A DNA stretch of 32,958 nt from Streptacidiphilus anmyonensis (GCF_000787855.1 NZ_BBPQ01000008.1:1-32958), one strand, 5' to 3'. Shown: positions 24,554-31,581, numbered from the stretch's first letter. The notes: generated by a model not told the origin, from the letters alone. Program-made: numbers and translations.

Positions 24554-25117
24554 TCAGGGCCGTTCGCCCGCCCCCACACGCGCCATGATGGCGCACAGCG
24601 CGAGATCGTCGAAGACCTGCTGAGTCGGTATCCGGACATTCGTCCGCCGCCGCCCGGTGACGGGGTGGCCGGCCAGGTTGACCCAGTAGCAGCAGTGCCG
24701 CAGTTCCAGCCGGTCGGGCTGGGCCAGCAGCCACTGGTCGACCTCGCGCGGCGCCAGCATGACGACGAGGATCTTGTGGACCGCGACCCGGGGGTGGGCG
24801 AGTTTGCGCAGGTGCTCGTTGTCGAGCGTGAAGCCGAACGAGGGCCCGCCCGGATTCGGCGCGATCTGGTAGGTGCACTTCAGCTGGACCTTGATGGTGA
24901 CCTCGTCGTCCTCGATGTGCAGGGGGCTGCCGTGGCTGAGGTGCCAGTCGATCCCGTTGTCGGGGAAGGGCGAGGCAAGCGCGCAGCCCGCCGCGGCGGC
25001 CACCGCGTGCAGATAGCCGACCTGCAGCGTCTCCATGCAGGAAGTGACGGCCAGTTGGCCGCGAAGCGTGCGCCCGTCGTCCGGTCGCTCGGCCGGCTCG
25101 GGCAGGGAGATTGCCAT
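24554..25117 (-). CDS. DUF4365 domain-containing protein
   Basis: Product of 187 residues resembling DUF4365 proteins. Characteristic parts are GQLAVTSCMETLQVGYLHAVAAAAGC, then SPFPDNGIDWHLSH, an acidic segment (IEDDEVTIKVQLKCTYQI) and a C-terminal RVPT-like ending. The order conserved acidic residue, beta strand, V-x-L-K is what one sees in restriction-endonuclease-like folds (D...QxK), so a nuclease-like fold is possible but not shown. The ATG at 25117 gives the expected start; the upstream extension is Arg/Pro-rich shadow. It is divergent from the exonuclease gene. Confidence 0.8.
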   Translation of the reverse strand: MAISLPEPAERPDDGRTLRGQLAVTSCMETLQVGYLHAVAAAAGCALASPFPDNGIDWHLSHGSPLHIEDDEVTIKVQLKCTYQIAPNPGGPSFGFTLDNEHLRKLAHPRVAVHKILVVMLAPREVDQWLLAQPDRLELRHCCYWVNLAGHPVTGRRRTNVRIPTQQVFDDLALCAIMARVGAGERP

Positions 25118-25188
25118 CACTGCCGCTCTCGGTCTGGGCGACGGGGAGGTTCTGCCCGGTCCCGGACCCCCCGTCAATTCCGGTCTTT

Positions 25189-25202
25189 CCACCGGCCGGT
25201 GG
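25189..25202. promoter_or_regulatory. 14-bp perfect palindrome in a divergent gap
   Basis: CCACCGGCCGGTGG lies in the 214-bp gap between the DUF4365 and exonuclease genes, next to an unusually A-rich stretch (GAAACGAAAAAAG). A separate CGGGT-ATC-ACCCG inverted repeat follows at 25253-25265 and includes a GGGTAT box that might be a stress-sigma -10. Operator function is inferred from symmetry and position only. Confidence 0.35.
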
Positions 25203-25331
25203 CATGAAACGAAAAAAGCCCGGCCGATCGAGGATTGGATGCGCAAAGTGACCGGGTATCACCCGATCGTGAGCACTTCGCGTTCCACCTGGGACGACGG
25301 AGACGGGGACGGGCAAGGCAGGGGGTCGGTG

Positions 25332-26057
25332 ATGACGCTCTGGCACGAGGGCGCGCTCGCGTCCTTCGACACCGAGACGACCGGCGTGGACGTGGAACGC
25401 GACCGGATCGTGACGGCCGCGCTCGTGGTCCAGGAGCGGCCGGGCGGCCCGCTGCGGCGTCAGGACTGGGTCGTCGACCCGGGTCTGCCGATCCCGGCGC
25501 AGGCCACCGCCGTGCACGGACTCACCGACGCCTGGGCGCGCGAGCACGGCGCGGCGCCAGGGCCCGCGGTCGAGGGGATCGCGCGGGCGCTGGCCGAAAA
25601 CGCTCGCACGGGGCGTCCGCTGGTGGTGATGAACGCCCCGTACGACCTCACCCTGCTGGACCGCGAGCTGCGTCGGCATCGGGGGCTGACGCTCGCTCAG
25701 TACACGTCCGGCTCGCCGCTGTTGGTCGTCGACCCGTGGGTGGTGGACCGCCATGTCGACCGCTACCGCAAGGGACGCCGGACGCTGACCGCCCTGTGCG
25801 CGCACTACGGGGTGCCGCTGACGGACGCGCACGACGCCGGGGCGGACGCCACCGCCGCACTGGAGTTGGCGCGTGCGATCGGCCGGCGGCACCACGGCGC
25901 CCTGGAGGGACTGAGCGCCGCCGAGCTGCATCTGCGTCAGGCGGTCTGGCACGCGGCCCAAGCCCGGGGCCTGGAGCAGTGGTTCGCCCGCAGCGGCTCG
26001 CCCGCCCGGGTCGAGCCGGCCTGGCCGCTGCGCCTGCCTCTGGAGCAGGCGGCCTGA
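25332..26057 (+). CDS. DEDDh-type 3'-5' exonuclease (DnaQ/epsilon-like)
   Basis: Exonuclease of the DnaQ superfamily, 241 residues, expected to remove nucleotides from 3' ends with two metal ions. ExoI is SFDTETTG with Asp13 and Glu15, ExoII is NAPYDLTLLDRE with Asp105, and ExoIII is HDAGADATAALEL with His167 and Asp172. This is the complete DEDDh set. The ~55-residue tail past the catalytic fold shows no known polymerase- or helicase-binding motif. It is a stand-alone protein, as in other streptomycetes, so it may act in repair or RNA/DNA turnover rather than in the replicase. AGGGGG lies about 7 nt before the ATG, and a strong bidirectional terminator follows the stop. Confidence 0.92.
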   Translation: MTLWHEGALASFDTETTGVDVERDRIVTAALVVQERPGGPLRRQDWVVDPGLPIPAQATAVHGLTDAWAREHGAAPGPAVEGIARALAENARTGRPLVVMNAPYDLTLLDRELRRHRGLTLAQYTSGSPLLVVDPWVVDRHVDRYRKGRRTLTALCAHYGVPLTDAHDAGADATAALELARAIGRRHHGALEGLSAAELHLRQAVWHAAQARGLEQWFARSGSPARVEPAWPLRLPLEQAA

Positions 26058-26062
26058 ACGAC

Positions 26063-26090
26063 TGAAGGCCCCTCAGTTGAGGGGCCTTCA
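26063..26090. terminator. Bidirectional terminator between exonuclease gene and tRNA-Val
   Basis: A perfect 13-bp stem (26063-26075 with 26078-26090) with a 2-bp centre lies 5 bp after the exonuclease stop and 13 bp beyond the 3' end of the converging tRNA. It can serve both transcripts. Confidence 0.88.
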
Positions 26091-26103
26091 GGTACTGCAC
26101 GGG

Positions 26104-26175
26104 TGGGCGATACTGGGTTCGAACCAGTGACCTCTTCGGTGTGAACGAAGCGCTCTCCCACTGAGCTAATCGCCC
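26104..26175 (-). tRNA. tRNA-Val (anticodon CAC)
   Basis: A 72-nt tRNA reading leftward. The 7-bp acceptor stem pairs GGGCGAT with ATCGCCC, with discriminator A. The D-arm has AGCTCAGTGGGAGAGC, the anticodon stem-loop is CTTCG-TTCACAC-CGAAG with anticodon CAC (decoding GUG), and the T-arm is ACTGG-TTCGAAC-CCAGT. The 3' CCA is not encoded. It differs from the second copy at 26790-26861 by one base in the variable loop. Confidence 0.97.
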
Positions 26176-26215
26176 GGGCACGCAGAGAACATTAGCACTG
26201 CCTGGGCCGATGCCG
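26176..26215 (-). promoter_or_regulatory. Candidate promoter of the first tRNA-Val
   Basis: On the minus strand TGC-TAATGT forms an extended -10 (26189-26194) with a weak TTCGGC 17 nt upstream. Transcription would start about 7 nt before the mature tRNA. The second tRNA has TAGTGT at the same distance (26875-26880), which supports the -10 assignment. Confidence 0.45.
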
Positions 26216-26282
26216 AAAAACGCGTTTCCGACGGGCGGCGTTTCGCCTCGAACGAATCGAACACCAGTGCTACCGTGAAGGC

Positions 26283-26720
26283 ATGCCCACCGTGCTCGTC
26301 CTGATCGATGCGCAGCGCGACATGCTGCTCTCCCCCTCCGTGGCCACCGCCCTCCGGGCGCTGCTCAACCAGGCCCGCAACGAGGGCGCACCCGTGGTGC
26401 ACCTGCGCACGGGGAGAGAGGAACTGATGTTCGGCTCGTGGCCGGACGAGCAGATCGTCGAGCACACCGCCGACGACGCCTTCCTCGGCTCCGCGCTGAC
26501 GGACGCGCTCCCGCACGGCTGCCGGATCGCCCTCGCCGGCGTGTGGAGCGAGGAGGCCGTGCGCACCACCGCGCTCGGCGCGGTCAAGCGCGGCTACCGC
26601 GTGGTGCTGATCTCCGGGGCGCACGAGGGCTACGACCCCGACGCGGCCGCCCGGATCGAACTCGAACTCGCGGCGGCGGGCGCGGTGATCGCCGGAGCGG
26701 ACGCGGTCGCCTTCGACTGA
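26283..26720 (+). CDS. Isochorismatase-like fold protein lacking catalytic Cys and Lys
   Basis: Product of 145 residues, shorter than the usual 180-210 of isochorismatase-type cysteine hydrolases. The N-terminal LVLIDAQRDM keeps the catalytic Asp9. The segment that normally reads like QSDQCVRATALGA is WSEEAVRTTALGAVKRGY here, putting Ala92 where the nucleophilic Cys should be. The lysine region reads VEHTADDAFLGSAL, with no Lys at the expected place. The fold looks intact and codon use is normal, so this is likely a retained non-catalytic protein or one with a changed active site rather than a decaying gene. It lies between two opposite-strand tRNA-Val genes with terminators on both sides. 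No strong ribosome-binding site is visible before the ATG. Confidence 0.82.
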   Translation: MPTVLVLIDAQRDMLLSPSVATALRALLNQARNEGAPVVHLRTGREELMFGSWPDEQIVEHTADDAFLGSALTDALPHGCRIALAGVWSEEAVRTTALGAVKRGYRVVLISGAHEGYDPDAAARIELELAAAGAVIAGADAVAFD

Positions 26721-26747
26721 GCCGACCGGGGGAACTTTGCGCACGAC

Positions 26748-26780
26748 AAAGGCCCACAGGTCGCTGACCTGCGGGCCTTT
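26748..26780. terminator. Bidirectional terminator between the isochorismatase-like gene and the second tRNA-Val
   Basis: AAAGGCCC-A-CAGGTC pairs with GACCTG-C-GGGCCTTT, giving a 15-bp stem with one mismatch around a GCT loop, ending in TTT on both strands. It lies 27 bp after the stop codon and 9 bp beyond the tRNA 3' end. Confidence 0.9.
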
Positions 26781-26789
26781 GCATCCGGG

Positions 26790-26861
26790 TGGGCGATACT
26801 GGGTTCGAACCAGTGGCCTCTTCGGTGTGAACGAAGCGCTCTCCCACTGAGCTAATCGCCC
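26790..26861 (-). tRNA. tRNA-Val (anticodon CAC), second copy
   Basis: A 72-nt tRNA, identical to the copy at 26104-26175 except for one variable-loop base: the stretch after the anticodon stem reads AGGCC here and AGGTC there. The acceptor, D, anticodon (CAC) and T stems are all intact, and CCA is not encoded. Each copy is followed by its own terminator, so the two are separate units rather than one tRNA operon. Confidence 0.97.
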
Positions 26862-26993
26862 GGGTGCAGGGAAAACACTACCGCATGCCGGACCGTGCTC
26901 CGGCACGCCCGGAGCCCGTCGGCGCCGGTGGCTGAAAACGACCCGCGTAACCCTCCTTGAACGACCCGTTCGCCCCCTCCGACCAGCCAGGAC

Positions 26994-27043
26994 TGTGACG
27001 CGTGTGACGACTGTGACTGCTGAGCCGGATGGGGTATCAGCAG
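26994..27043 (+). promoter_or_regulatory. Direct and inverted repeats with a GGGTAT box upstream of ssgB
   Basis: TGTGAC occurs three times at an exact 9-bp period (26994, 27003, 27012). It runs into a 7-bp inverted repeat CTGCTGA (27017-27023) / TCAGCAG (27037-27043) that encloses GGGTAT at 27032-27037. GGGTAT fits the -10 of SigB/SigH-like stress sigma factors; ssgB of S. coelicolor is reported, from memory, to depend on SigH. A GTTT-like -35 at the correct distance is not clear. The repeats are direct observations, promoter identity is inference. Confidence 0.5.
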
Positions 27044-27148
27044 CGCACTAATCCGGACAGACGGGTTTACACCGGGCCGGAAGGTGGGATGGTCCGTTCG
27101 CCGACGTGCGATCCCCGAGCGCACACTGAGCGAAAGGCCTTGGCGCTT

Positions 27149-27562
27149 ATGAACACCACGGTCAGCTGCGAGCTGCACCTGCGCCTCATCGTGTCGAGCG
27201 AGTCTTCCCTCCCCGTTCCGGCGGGGCTGCGCTACGACACGGCCGACCCCTATGCCGTGCACGCCACCTTCCACACGGGCGCCGACGAGACCGTCGACTG
27301 GGTGTTCGCCCGCGACCTCCTCGCGGAGGGGCTGCACCGGCCGACCGGGACCGGCGATGTCCGGGTGTGGCCCTCACGCAGCCACGGACAGGGAGTCGTC
27401 TGCATCGCCCTGAGCTCTCCGGAAGGAGAAGCCCTGCTGGAGGCCCCGGCGCGAGCGCTGGAGTCCTTCCTCAAGCGCACCGACGCCGCCGTCCCCCCGG
27501 GGACGGAGCACCGCCACTTCGACCTGGACAGGGAGCTGAGCCACATCCTGGCCGAGAGCTGA
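27149..27562 (+). CDS. ssgB: Sporulation-specific cell division protein SsgB
   Basis: SsgA-like protein of exactly 137 residues, the length of SsgB. It marks future sporulation septa in aerial hyphae and recruits FtsZ there (known for S. coelicolor). The sequence begins MNTTVSCELHLRL and contains ADPYAVHATFHTG, DVRVWPSRSHG and LESFLKRTDAAVPPGTEH, almost identical to SsgB as I remember it. Residue 128 is Arg (FDLDRELSH), where I recall Thr or Gln in Streptomyces; residue 14 is Ile and 50 is Asp. The ATG at 27149 is fixed by family conservation although the ribosome-binding site is weak (GAAAGG 11 nt away). The upstream 287-bp gap (26862-27148) carries the repeats described separately. Confidence 0.95.
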   Translation: MNTTVSCELHLRLIVSSESSLPVPAGLRYDTADPYAVHATFHTGADETVDWVFARDLLAEGLHRPTGTGDVRVWPSRSHGQGVVCIALSSPEGEALLEAPARALESFLKRTDAAVPPGTEHRHFDLDRELSHILAES

Positions 27563-27659
27563 GGCTGCGGCGCCCGTGACCCGGGCGTCCGAAGCCCACA
27601 TACCGCATTCGACAGACTGCGCAGGCGTGCTGACTCGGGGGCGCGCGGCGCGGCACAGT

Positions 27660-27692
27660 ACGCCGCTGCGATCCACGTGATCGTGGCGGCGT
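27660..27692. terminator. Possible imperfect hairpin after ssgB
   Basis: In the 262-bp gap after ssgB, an inner CCACG-TGAT-CGTGG stem is flanked by ACGCCG / CGGCGT arms with a 6-nt bulge on the left, followed by TCGTCTTT. It could end ssgB transcription. The bulge makes this uncertain, and nothing else is evident in this gap. Confidence 0.35.
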
Positions 27693-27824
27693 CGTCTTTG
27701 CACGTCCCAGGGGGCGCGCGCGGGCGTGACGCCGACTCGGCGTGGACATGAACGACAACGGGCCGCTCCATGTAGGCTCTGCGCAACCGGTCGCGCCACG
27801 TACGGACGAGCCAGGAGCCCCGCC

Positions 27825-28418
27825 GTGCTGATCACCCACGACACCGAGTGCGCACTCGATGTGCTGGTGGAACTTCTGAACACCTCCCCCCAGGCCTGCG
27901 GCCAGGAGGGGCTGCCCGATCTCGCCGCGCTGCGCGAATTCGTCGTCCGGCGCGAGATGAGCGACATCGGCCCGCTCACCCAGGCCGACCTGGACGCCGT
28001 GCGCCGACTGCGCCAGGGCTTCTGGGAGGTCCTCGACGCGACCAGCACCCGGGACGCCGCCGAGCTGCTCAACGCGATGCTCGCGCGGGCCGGCACCACA
28101 CCGCGACTCACCGACCACGACGGCCACGACTGGCACGTCCACTACTACGCGCCCGGCGCCGCCCTCGCCGACGGGCTGGCCGCCGAGTCGGGGATCGCCC
28201 TGTCCCTGGTGATCGTCGCCGGGGAGCGCGACCGGCTGCGCCACTGCGAGGCGCCCGACTGCGTCCGCGTCTTCGTGGACCTCTCCCGCAACCGCTCCCG
28301 CCGCTACTGCGACAGCCGCACCTGCGGCAACCGCCTCCACGTCGCCGCCTACCGGGCACGGCAGCGCACCTCGCCTCCGGCGGAGGCCGAACGCGGCGGC
28401 GTCGGCGTCGGATCGTGA
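27825..28418 (+). CDS. CGNR zinc finger domain protein
   Basis: Product of 197 residues combining an N-terminal ABATE-like region (helical, with ALDVLVELLNTSP near the start and DLAALREFV) and a C-terminal CGNR zinc finger. The zinc ligands are Cys141, Cys146, Cys162 and Cys167, with the namesake CGNR at 167-170 followed by basic LHVAAYRARQR, suggestive of nucleic-acid binding. Such proteins are thought to be stress-related transcription regulators; no target is known. The GTG at 27825 has AGGAG about 8 nt upstream. The stop overlaps the LtrA start in a 4-bp GTGA, so translation of the two is probably coupled. Confidence 0.9.
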   Translation: MLITHDTECALDVLVELLNTSPQACGQEGLPDLAALREFVVRREMSDIGPLTQADLDAVRRLRQGFWEVLDATSTRDAAELLNAMLARAGTTPRLTDHDGHDWHVHYYAPGAALADGLAAESGIALSLVIVAGERDRLRHCEAPDCVRVFVDLSRNRSRRYCDSRTCGNRLHVAAYRARQRTSPPAEAERGGVGVGS

Positions 28419-29566
28419 CACCCGCGGCGTCGTCCCCGGACGCCGCCGAGTCGGTGCGCTCGCTCGAGCTCTTCTTCGACCTGGTCTTCGTCTTCACCGT
28501 CACGCAGATCGCCGGCCTGCTGGCCGAACATCCGGACCTCGGCGGGCTGGCCCGCTCCGCGCTGCTGCTGACGATCACCTGGTGGATGTACGGGGGCTAC
28601 GCCTGGCTCACCAACGCGCTCGCGCTGGACCGCACCGGACCCCGGCTGCTCCTGCTGCTCGGCACGGCGGGCTTCTTCGTGATGTCGCTGGCCGTGCCGC
28701 GCGCGGGCGGCCCGGGGCCCTGGGGCGTGGTCTTCGGCGCGGCCTACCTGGTCGTGGTCGCGGTCCACTTCGTGGGGTTCCTCGGCACCTCGGGACAGCG
28801 CGGCATCCACCGGATCGGGCCCTTCAACATCGCCAGCGCGCTGGTCGTGCTGGCCGCCGGGTTCGTCCCCGCCGAGCACCGGGCCTGGGTGTGGCTGGCG
28901 GCCTGCCTGATGGAGTGGTTCACGCCGTTCCTGTCCGGCGTGGGCGGCTTCACCGTGGGCGTCGGCCACTTCGTCGAACGGCACGGACTCGCCGTGATCA
29001 TCGTGCTGGGCGAGTCCATCACCGAGGTCGGCGCCGCCGCGAGCCGTCTCGACGACCTCACCACTGTGCTGGTCGGCTCCCTGCTGGCGCTGGCGGCCAC
29101 CGCGGCGATGTGGTGGCTCTACTTCGACCGCGAGGAGGAGGACAGCGCCGCCCTGCTGGAGCGGATCCCGGCCGAACGCCGACCGCACGCCGCGCTCTGG
29201 TCGTTCGGGTACGCCTACCTCGTCCTGGTCTTCGGGATCGCGGTCACGGCCGTCGGCATGCAGAAGGCGCTGGACTCCTTCACCAGCCCCCTGCACGGGC
29301 TCGCGGCGGTCCTGCTCCCGCTGGGCGTCGGGCTGTTCCTCGTGGGCATGGCCTGCTTCCACCGGGCGCTGGCCGGCGACTGGCCGCTGCGCCGCCTCGT
29401 CGCGGCGGTCGTGGTCGCGGCCGTCGGCGTCCCCGCGCTGCGGTGGTCCGGCGGCGGGGCGGCCCTGGCTGCCACGACCGCGCTGCTCGTCGGTCTCGTC
29501 GGATGGGAGCAGCGGGACCGGCCGGATCTGCGCTCCGCCGAGGCGGTCAGATCCCGCGGCGCTTGA
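28415..29566 (+). CDS. Low temperature requirement protein A (LtrA) family membrane protein
   Basis: Polytopic membrane protein of 383 residues with about a dozen hydrophobic segments. The family hallmark SLELFFDLVFVFTVTQI lies near residues 24-40, and HGLAVIIVLGESITEVG in the middle is the second conserved LtrA block. LtrA was named for cold growth of Listeria; its biochemical role is not known. The GTG start at 28415 overlaps the CGNR gene stop by 4 bp and has no ribosome-binding site of its own in the usual place, supporting coupled translation. Its 3' end overlaps the converging small membrane-protein gene by 20 bp. Confidence 0.9.
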   Translation: MTPAASSPDAAESVRSLELFFDLVFVFTVTQIAGLLAEHPDLGGLARSALLLTITWWMYGGYAWLTNALALDRTGPRLLLLLGTAGFFVMSLAVPRAGGPGPWGVVFGAAYLVVVAVHFVGFLGTSGQRGIHRIGPFNIASALVVLAAGFVPAEHRAWVWLAACLMEWFTPFLSGVGGFTVGVGHFVERHGLAVIIVLGESITEVGAAASRLDDLTTVLVGSLLALAATAAMWWLYFDREEEDSAALLERIPAERRPHAALWSFGYAYLVLVFGIAVTAVGMQKALDSFTSPLHGLAAVLLPLGVGLFLVGMACFHRALAGDWPLRRLVAAVVVAAVGVPALRWSGGGAALAATTALLVGLVGWEQRDRPDLRSAEAVRSRGA

Positions 29567-30038
29567 GGATCTCCTCGATGTCCGAGAAATCGCCCAGGTC
29601 GGCGGTCGGCGCGTCGCTCCTGGCCGGCAGTGCGGCCCCCGCGGCCCCTGCAGCCCCGGCGGCCCCGGCGGCCCCGGCCGGACGTCCGGGCGGAGCGGCG
29701 GGCTTCCCGCCGCGGGCGGGCACCTGCCCCTGCCCCTTGCCGCCCTTGCCGCGTCCGCGCCCGGCGCGGACGCCCGTGGCCAGGAGCAGCAGCACGGTGG
29801 CGCCGAGCATGGCGATGCCGACCCAGACCTTCGGGTCGAAGACGAGGTGGCTCGCCCAGTGCGCGAGCGTCGTGCCGATGGTGTGGAACACCGGGATCAG
29901 GCCCGTCAGATACAGACCCGTCGGCACGAGCGCCACCGCCAGCCAGCGCAGTGCGGCCCGCCTCCGGCCCCGCACGGCGGTCAGCACCGCGATCACGACG
30001 CCGAGGGCCGAGAGTGCCATGCAGATGATCGCTGTCAT
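29547..30038 (-). CDS. Small membrane protein with an Ala/Gly/Pro-rich linker
   Basis: Product of 163 residues. It has hydrophobic segments at about 1-22, 30-52 and 68-88, a basic RGRGKGGKG stretch, then a low-complexity linker with repeated GAA units (about 120-137), and a conserved-looking acidic end DLGDFSDIEEILKRRGI. Similar streptomycete proteins are sometimes labelled 'cellulose synthase', but no glycosyltransferase motif exists, so I would not use that name. AGGAG lies about 9 nt before the ATG at 30038. It is divergent from the DsbA-like gene and overlaps LtrA tail to tail by 20 bp. Confidence 0.75.
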   Translation of the reverse strand: MTAIICMALSALGVVIAVLTAVRGRRRAALRWLAVALVPTGLYLTGLIPVFHTIGTTLAHWASHLVFDPKVWVGIAMLGATVLLLLATGVRAGRGRGKGGKGQGQVPARGGKPAAPPGRPAGAAGAAGAAGAAGAALPARSDAPTADLGDFSDIEEILKRRGI

Positions 30039-30119
30039 GATCGTGCTCTCCTTGCTGCGGCTCGCTGCAATTCCATCCTGCCCGCTGCGTTCCCTTCCCA
30101 GAATGGGAGACTTGCGAGC

Positions 30120-30608
30120 ATGACCGAAAGTTCCACGCCCAGGACCGTCGAGTTCTGGTGCGACCTCCAGTGCCCCGACTGTGCGACCGCCCTCGACGAC
30201 GTCCGTGCGCTGCGCGCCGCGCACGGTGACGGCGTCGACGTCGTGCTGCGGCACTTCCCCCTCGAGAAGCACAAGTTCGCCTTCCCGGCGGCAGAGGCCG
30301 CCGAGGAGGCCTTCGCGCAGGGCCGCGGCTGGCCGTTCGTGGAGGCGCTGCTCGGCCGCGTGGACGAGCTGGAGCGCGGGGGCACGGGCTTCCTGGTCAA
30401 GCTGGCGAACGAGCTGGGCCTGGACGGCGAGGAGCTGGACACCGCGCTGATCGACGGCCGTCACAGCTTCACGGTCGAGGCCGATCACGCCGAGGCCAAG
30501 GCGATCGGCGTCAAGGGCACGCCCACCTACGTCGTCGCGGGCAAGCTGCTGGACGGCTCGAAGAGCCAGGACGGCCTGCGGGAGCGGATCGAGTCCCTCC
30601 TGGCGTAG
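30120..30608 (+). CDS. DsbA-family thioredoxin-fold protein
   Basis: Thiol oxidoreductase-like protein of 162 residues. The active site is FWCDLQCPDC with the C-P-D-C pair Cys18/Cys21, a helical insert follows, and the cis-proline loop is GVKGTPTYVV near residue 143. It has no signal peptide, so it should act in the cytoplasm, unlike classical periplasmic DsbA. FrnE-like and 2-hydroxychromene isomerase relatives are alternatives, but the redox cysteines favour a disulfide or reductase role. GGGAG lies about 11 nt upstream of the ATG. A terminator hairpin follows. Confidence 0.88.
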   Translation: MTESSTPRTVEFWCDLQCPDCATALDDVRALRAAHGDGVDVVLRHFPLEKHKFAFPAAEAAEEAFAQGRGWPFVEALLGRVDELERGGTGFLVKLANELGLDGEELDTALIDGRHSFTVEADHAEAKAIGVKGTPTYVVAGKLLDGSKSQDGLRERIESLLA

Positions 30609-30618
30609 CCGCCGCGGC

Positions 30619-30644
30619 CCGCCCGTCCCGTTCGGGGCGGGCGG
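30619..30644 (+). terminator. Hairpin terminator after the DsbA-like gene
   Basis: CCGCCCGTCCC pairs with GGGGCGGGCGG (11 bp, one G-U pair in RNA) around a GTTC loop, beginning 10 bp after the stop codon. Confidence 0.75.
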
Positions 30645-30668
30645 CCTGTGGAGCCGCAGGGCGCTTCG

Positions 30669-30704
30669 GAGCACCTCCAGAGCACCTCAGAGCACCTCAG
30701 AGCG
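30669..30704. repeat. GAGCACCTC repeat array over the GNAT stop codon
   Basis: GAGCACCTC occurs at 30669, 30680 and 30690 with a partial fourth copy at 30700, at 11- and 10-bp spacing. The last full copy contains the stop codon of the leftward acetyltransferase gene (30697-30699), so copy-number change would alter its C terminus or 3' UTR. Confidence 0.7.
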
Positions 30705-31533
30705 TTTTGGCGACCGCCCAGCGGAAGGGGCGATAGCCGAGGGAGTCGTAGAGCCGCTCGGCCGGGACGTTGCCCGCGTGCACGTTGAGAGCGAGCTCCC
30801 CGACCCCGGCGGCCAACGTCACCCGCTCCGCCAGCAGCATCAGCGCGCGGCCGTAGCCGCGTCCGCGGAACGCCTCGCCCACCTTGACGTTGAACACCCA
30901 GGCGGGGTGCGCCTCCCTGGTCGGAGTCGCGGTGGAGACCCAGATCGTGCCGACCGACTCGCCCCCGGCCAGCAGGTGATGGATCGAGACGCCGGGCGAG
31001 TCCAACCCCTGCGGGAACAGCCAGGCGTGGTCCGCCGCCGCCTTGGCGGCGGCCTGCTCGGGGGTGCGCCCGGTGTGCCGCACCAACGTCGCGGCGTAGC
31101 TCTCCCGATGCGCCTCCTGCCAGGCCTCGAACTCCCCTGCGGTCAGCGGCCGCGCGGTGAGACCGGCCGGCAGTTCCGGCGGCGTGGACGGGAGGTCCTT
31201 GACCATGTTGCGCCCGTTCAGCGCGTAGCCCAGGCTCCGCGTCCACCGCAGCACCCGTTCGACCTCCGGACCGTCCTCCACAGTGCTTTCGGCCCGGGTA
31301 CAACCCCACGAGCGCAGGACCTCCTCGGCGGCCAGGACCGCCGTGGTGCCGCGACCGCGTCCGCGGTCCCGGTCCGCGATCGAGAGCCCGCTGATCCGTC
31401 CGCTCCCCTCCTGCGAGGCCTGGAGCTGGATGCCGCCGACTGCACGGCCGTTGACGCAGACCGTGAACGAGCGCTCCCGACTGCCGAGTTCGTCGATGCG
31501 TTCAGGGCCGGTCGGCCGCAGGGTGGTGGTCAA
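30697..31533 (-). CDS. Tandem GNAT-domain N-acetyltransferase
   Basis: Acetyltransferase of 278 residues made of two GNAT domains. The N-terminal one (about 22-110) has a motif-A-like LSIADRDRGRGRGTTAVLAA, and the C-terminal one (about 125-278) has VKVGEAFRGRGYGRALMLLAE and the closing NVHAGNVPAERLYDSLGYRPF typical of GNAT motif B. Double-GNAT enzymes such as mycothiol synthase exist in actinobacteria, but the match is only architectural and this is not obviously MshD; the acceptor is unknown. The start is TTG at 31533, with GAGGAG about 6 nt upstream. The gene follows the aminotransferase on the same strand, 48 bp apart, so the two may be co-transcribed. Confidence 0.87.
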   Translation of the reverse strand: MTTTLRPTGPERIDELGSRERSFTVCVNGRAVGGIQLQASQEGSGRISGLSIADRDRGRGRGTTAVLAAEEVLRSWGCTRAESTVEDGPEVERVLRWTRSLGYALNGRNMVKDLPSTPPELPAGLTARPLTAGEFEAWQEAHRESYAATLVRHTGRTPEQAAAKAAADHAWLFPQGLDSPGVSIHHLLAGGESVGTIWVSTATPTREAHPAWVFNVKVGEAFRGRGYGRALMLLAERVTLAAGVGELALNVHAGNVPAERLYDSLGYRPFRWAVAKTL

Positions 31534-31581
31534 GCAGGGCTCCTCACGGACGTTGGCGGACGGCTCGGAGAAAGCGAGGGG

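Noticed and set aside
29547..30038. Cellulose synthase annotation for the small membrane protein
   Set aside because: The 163-residue protein has no GT2 catalytic motifs and is far too short.
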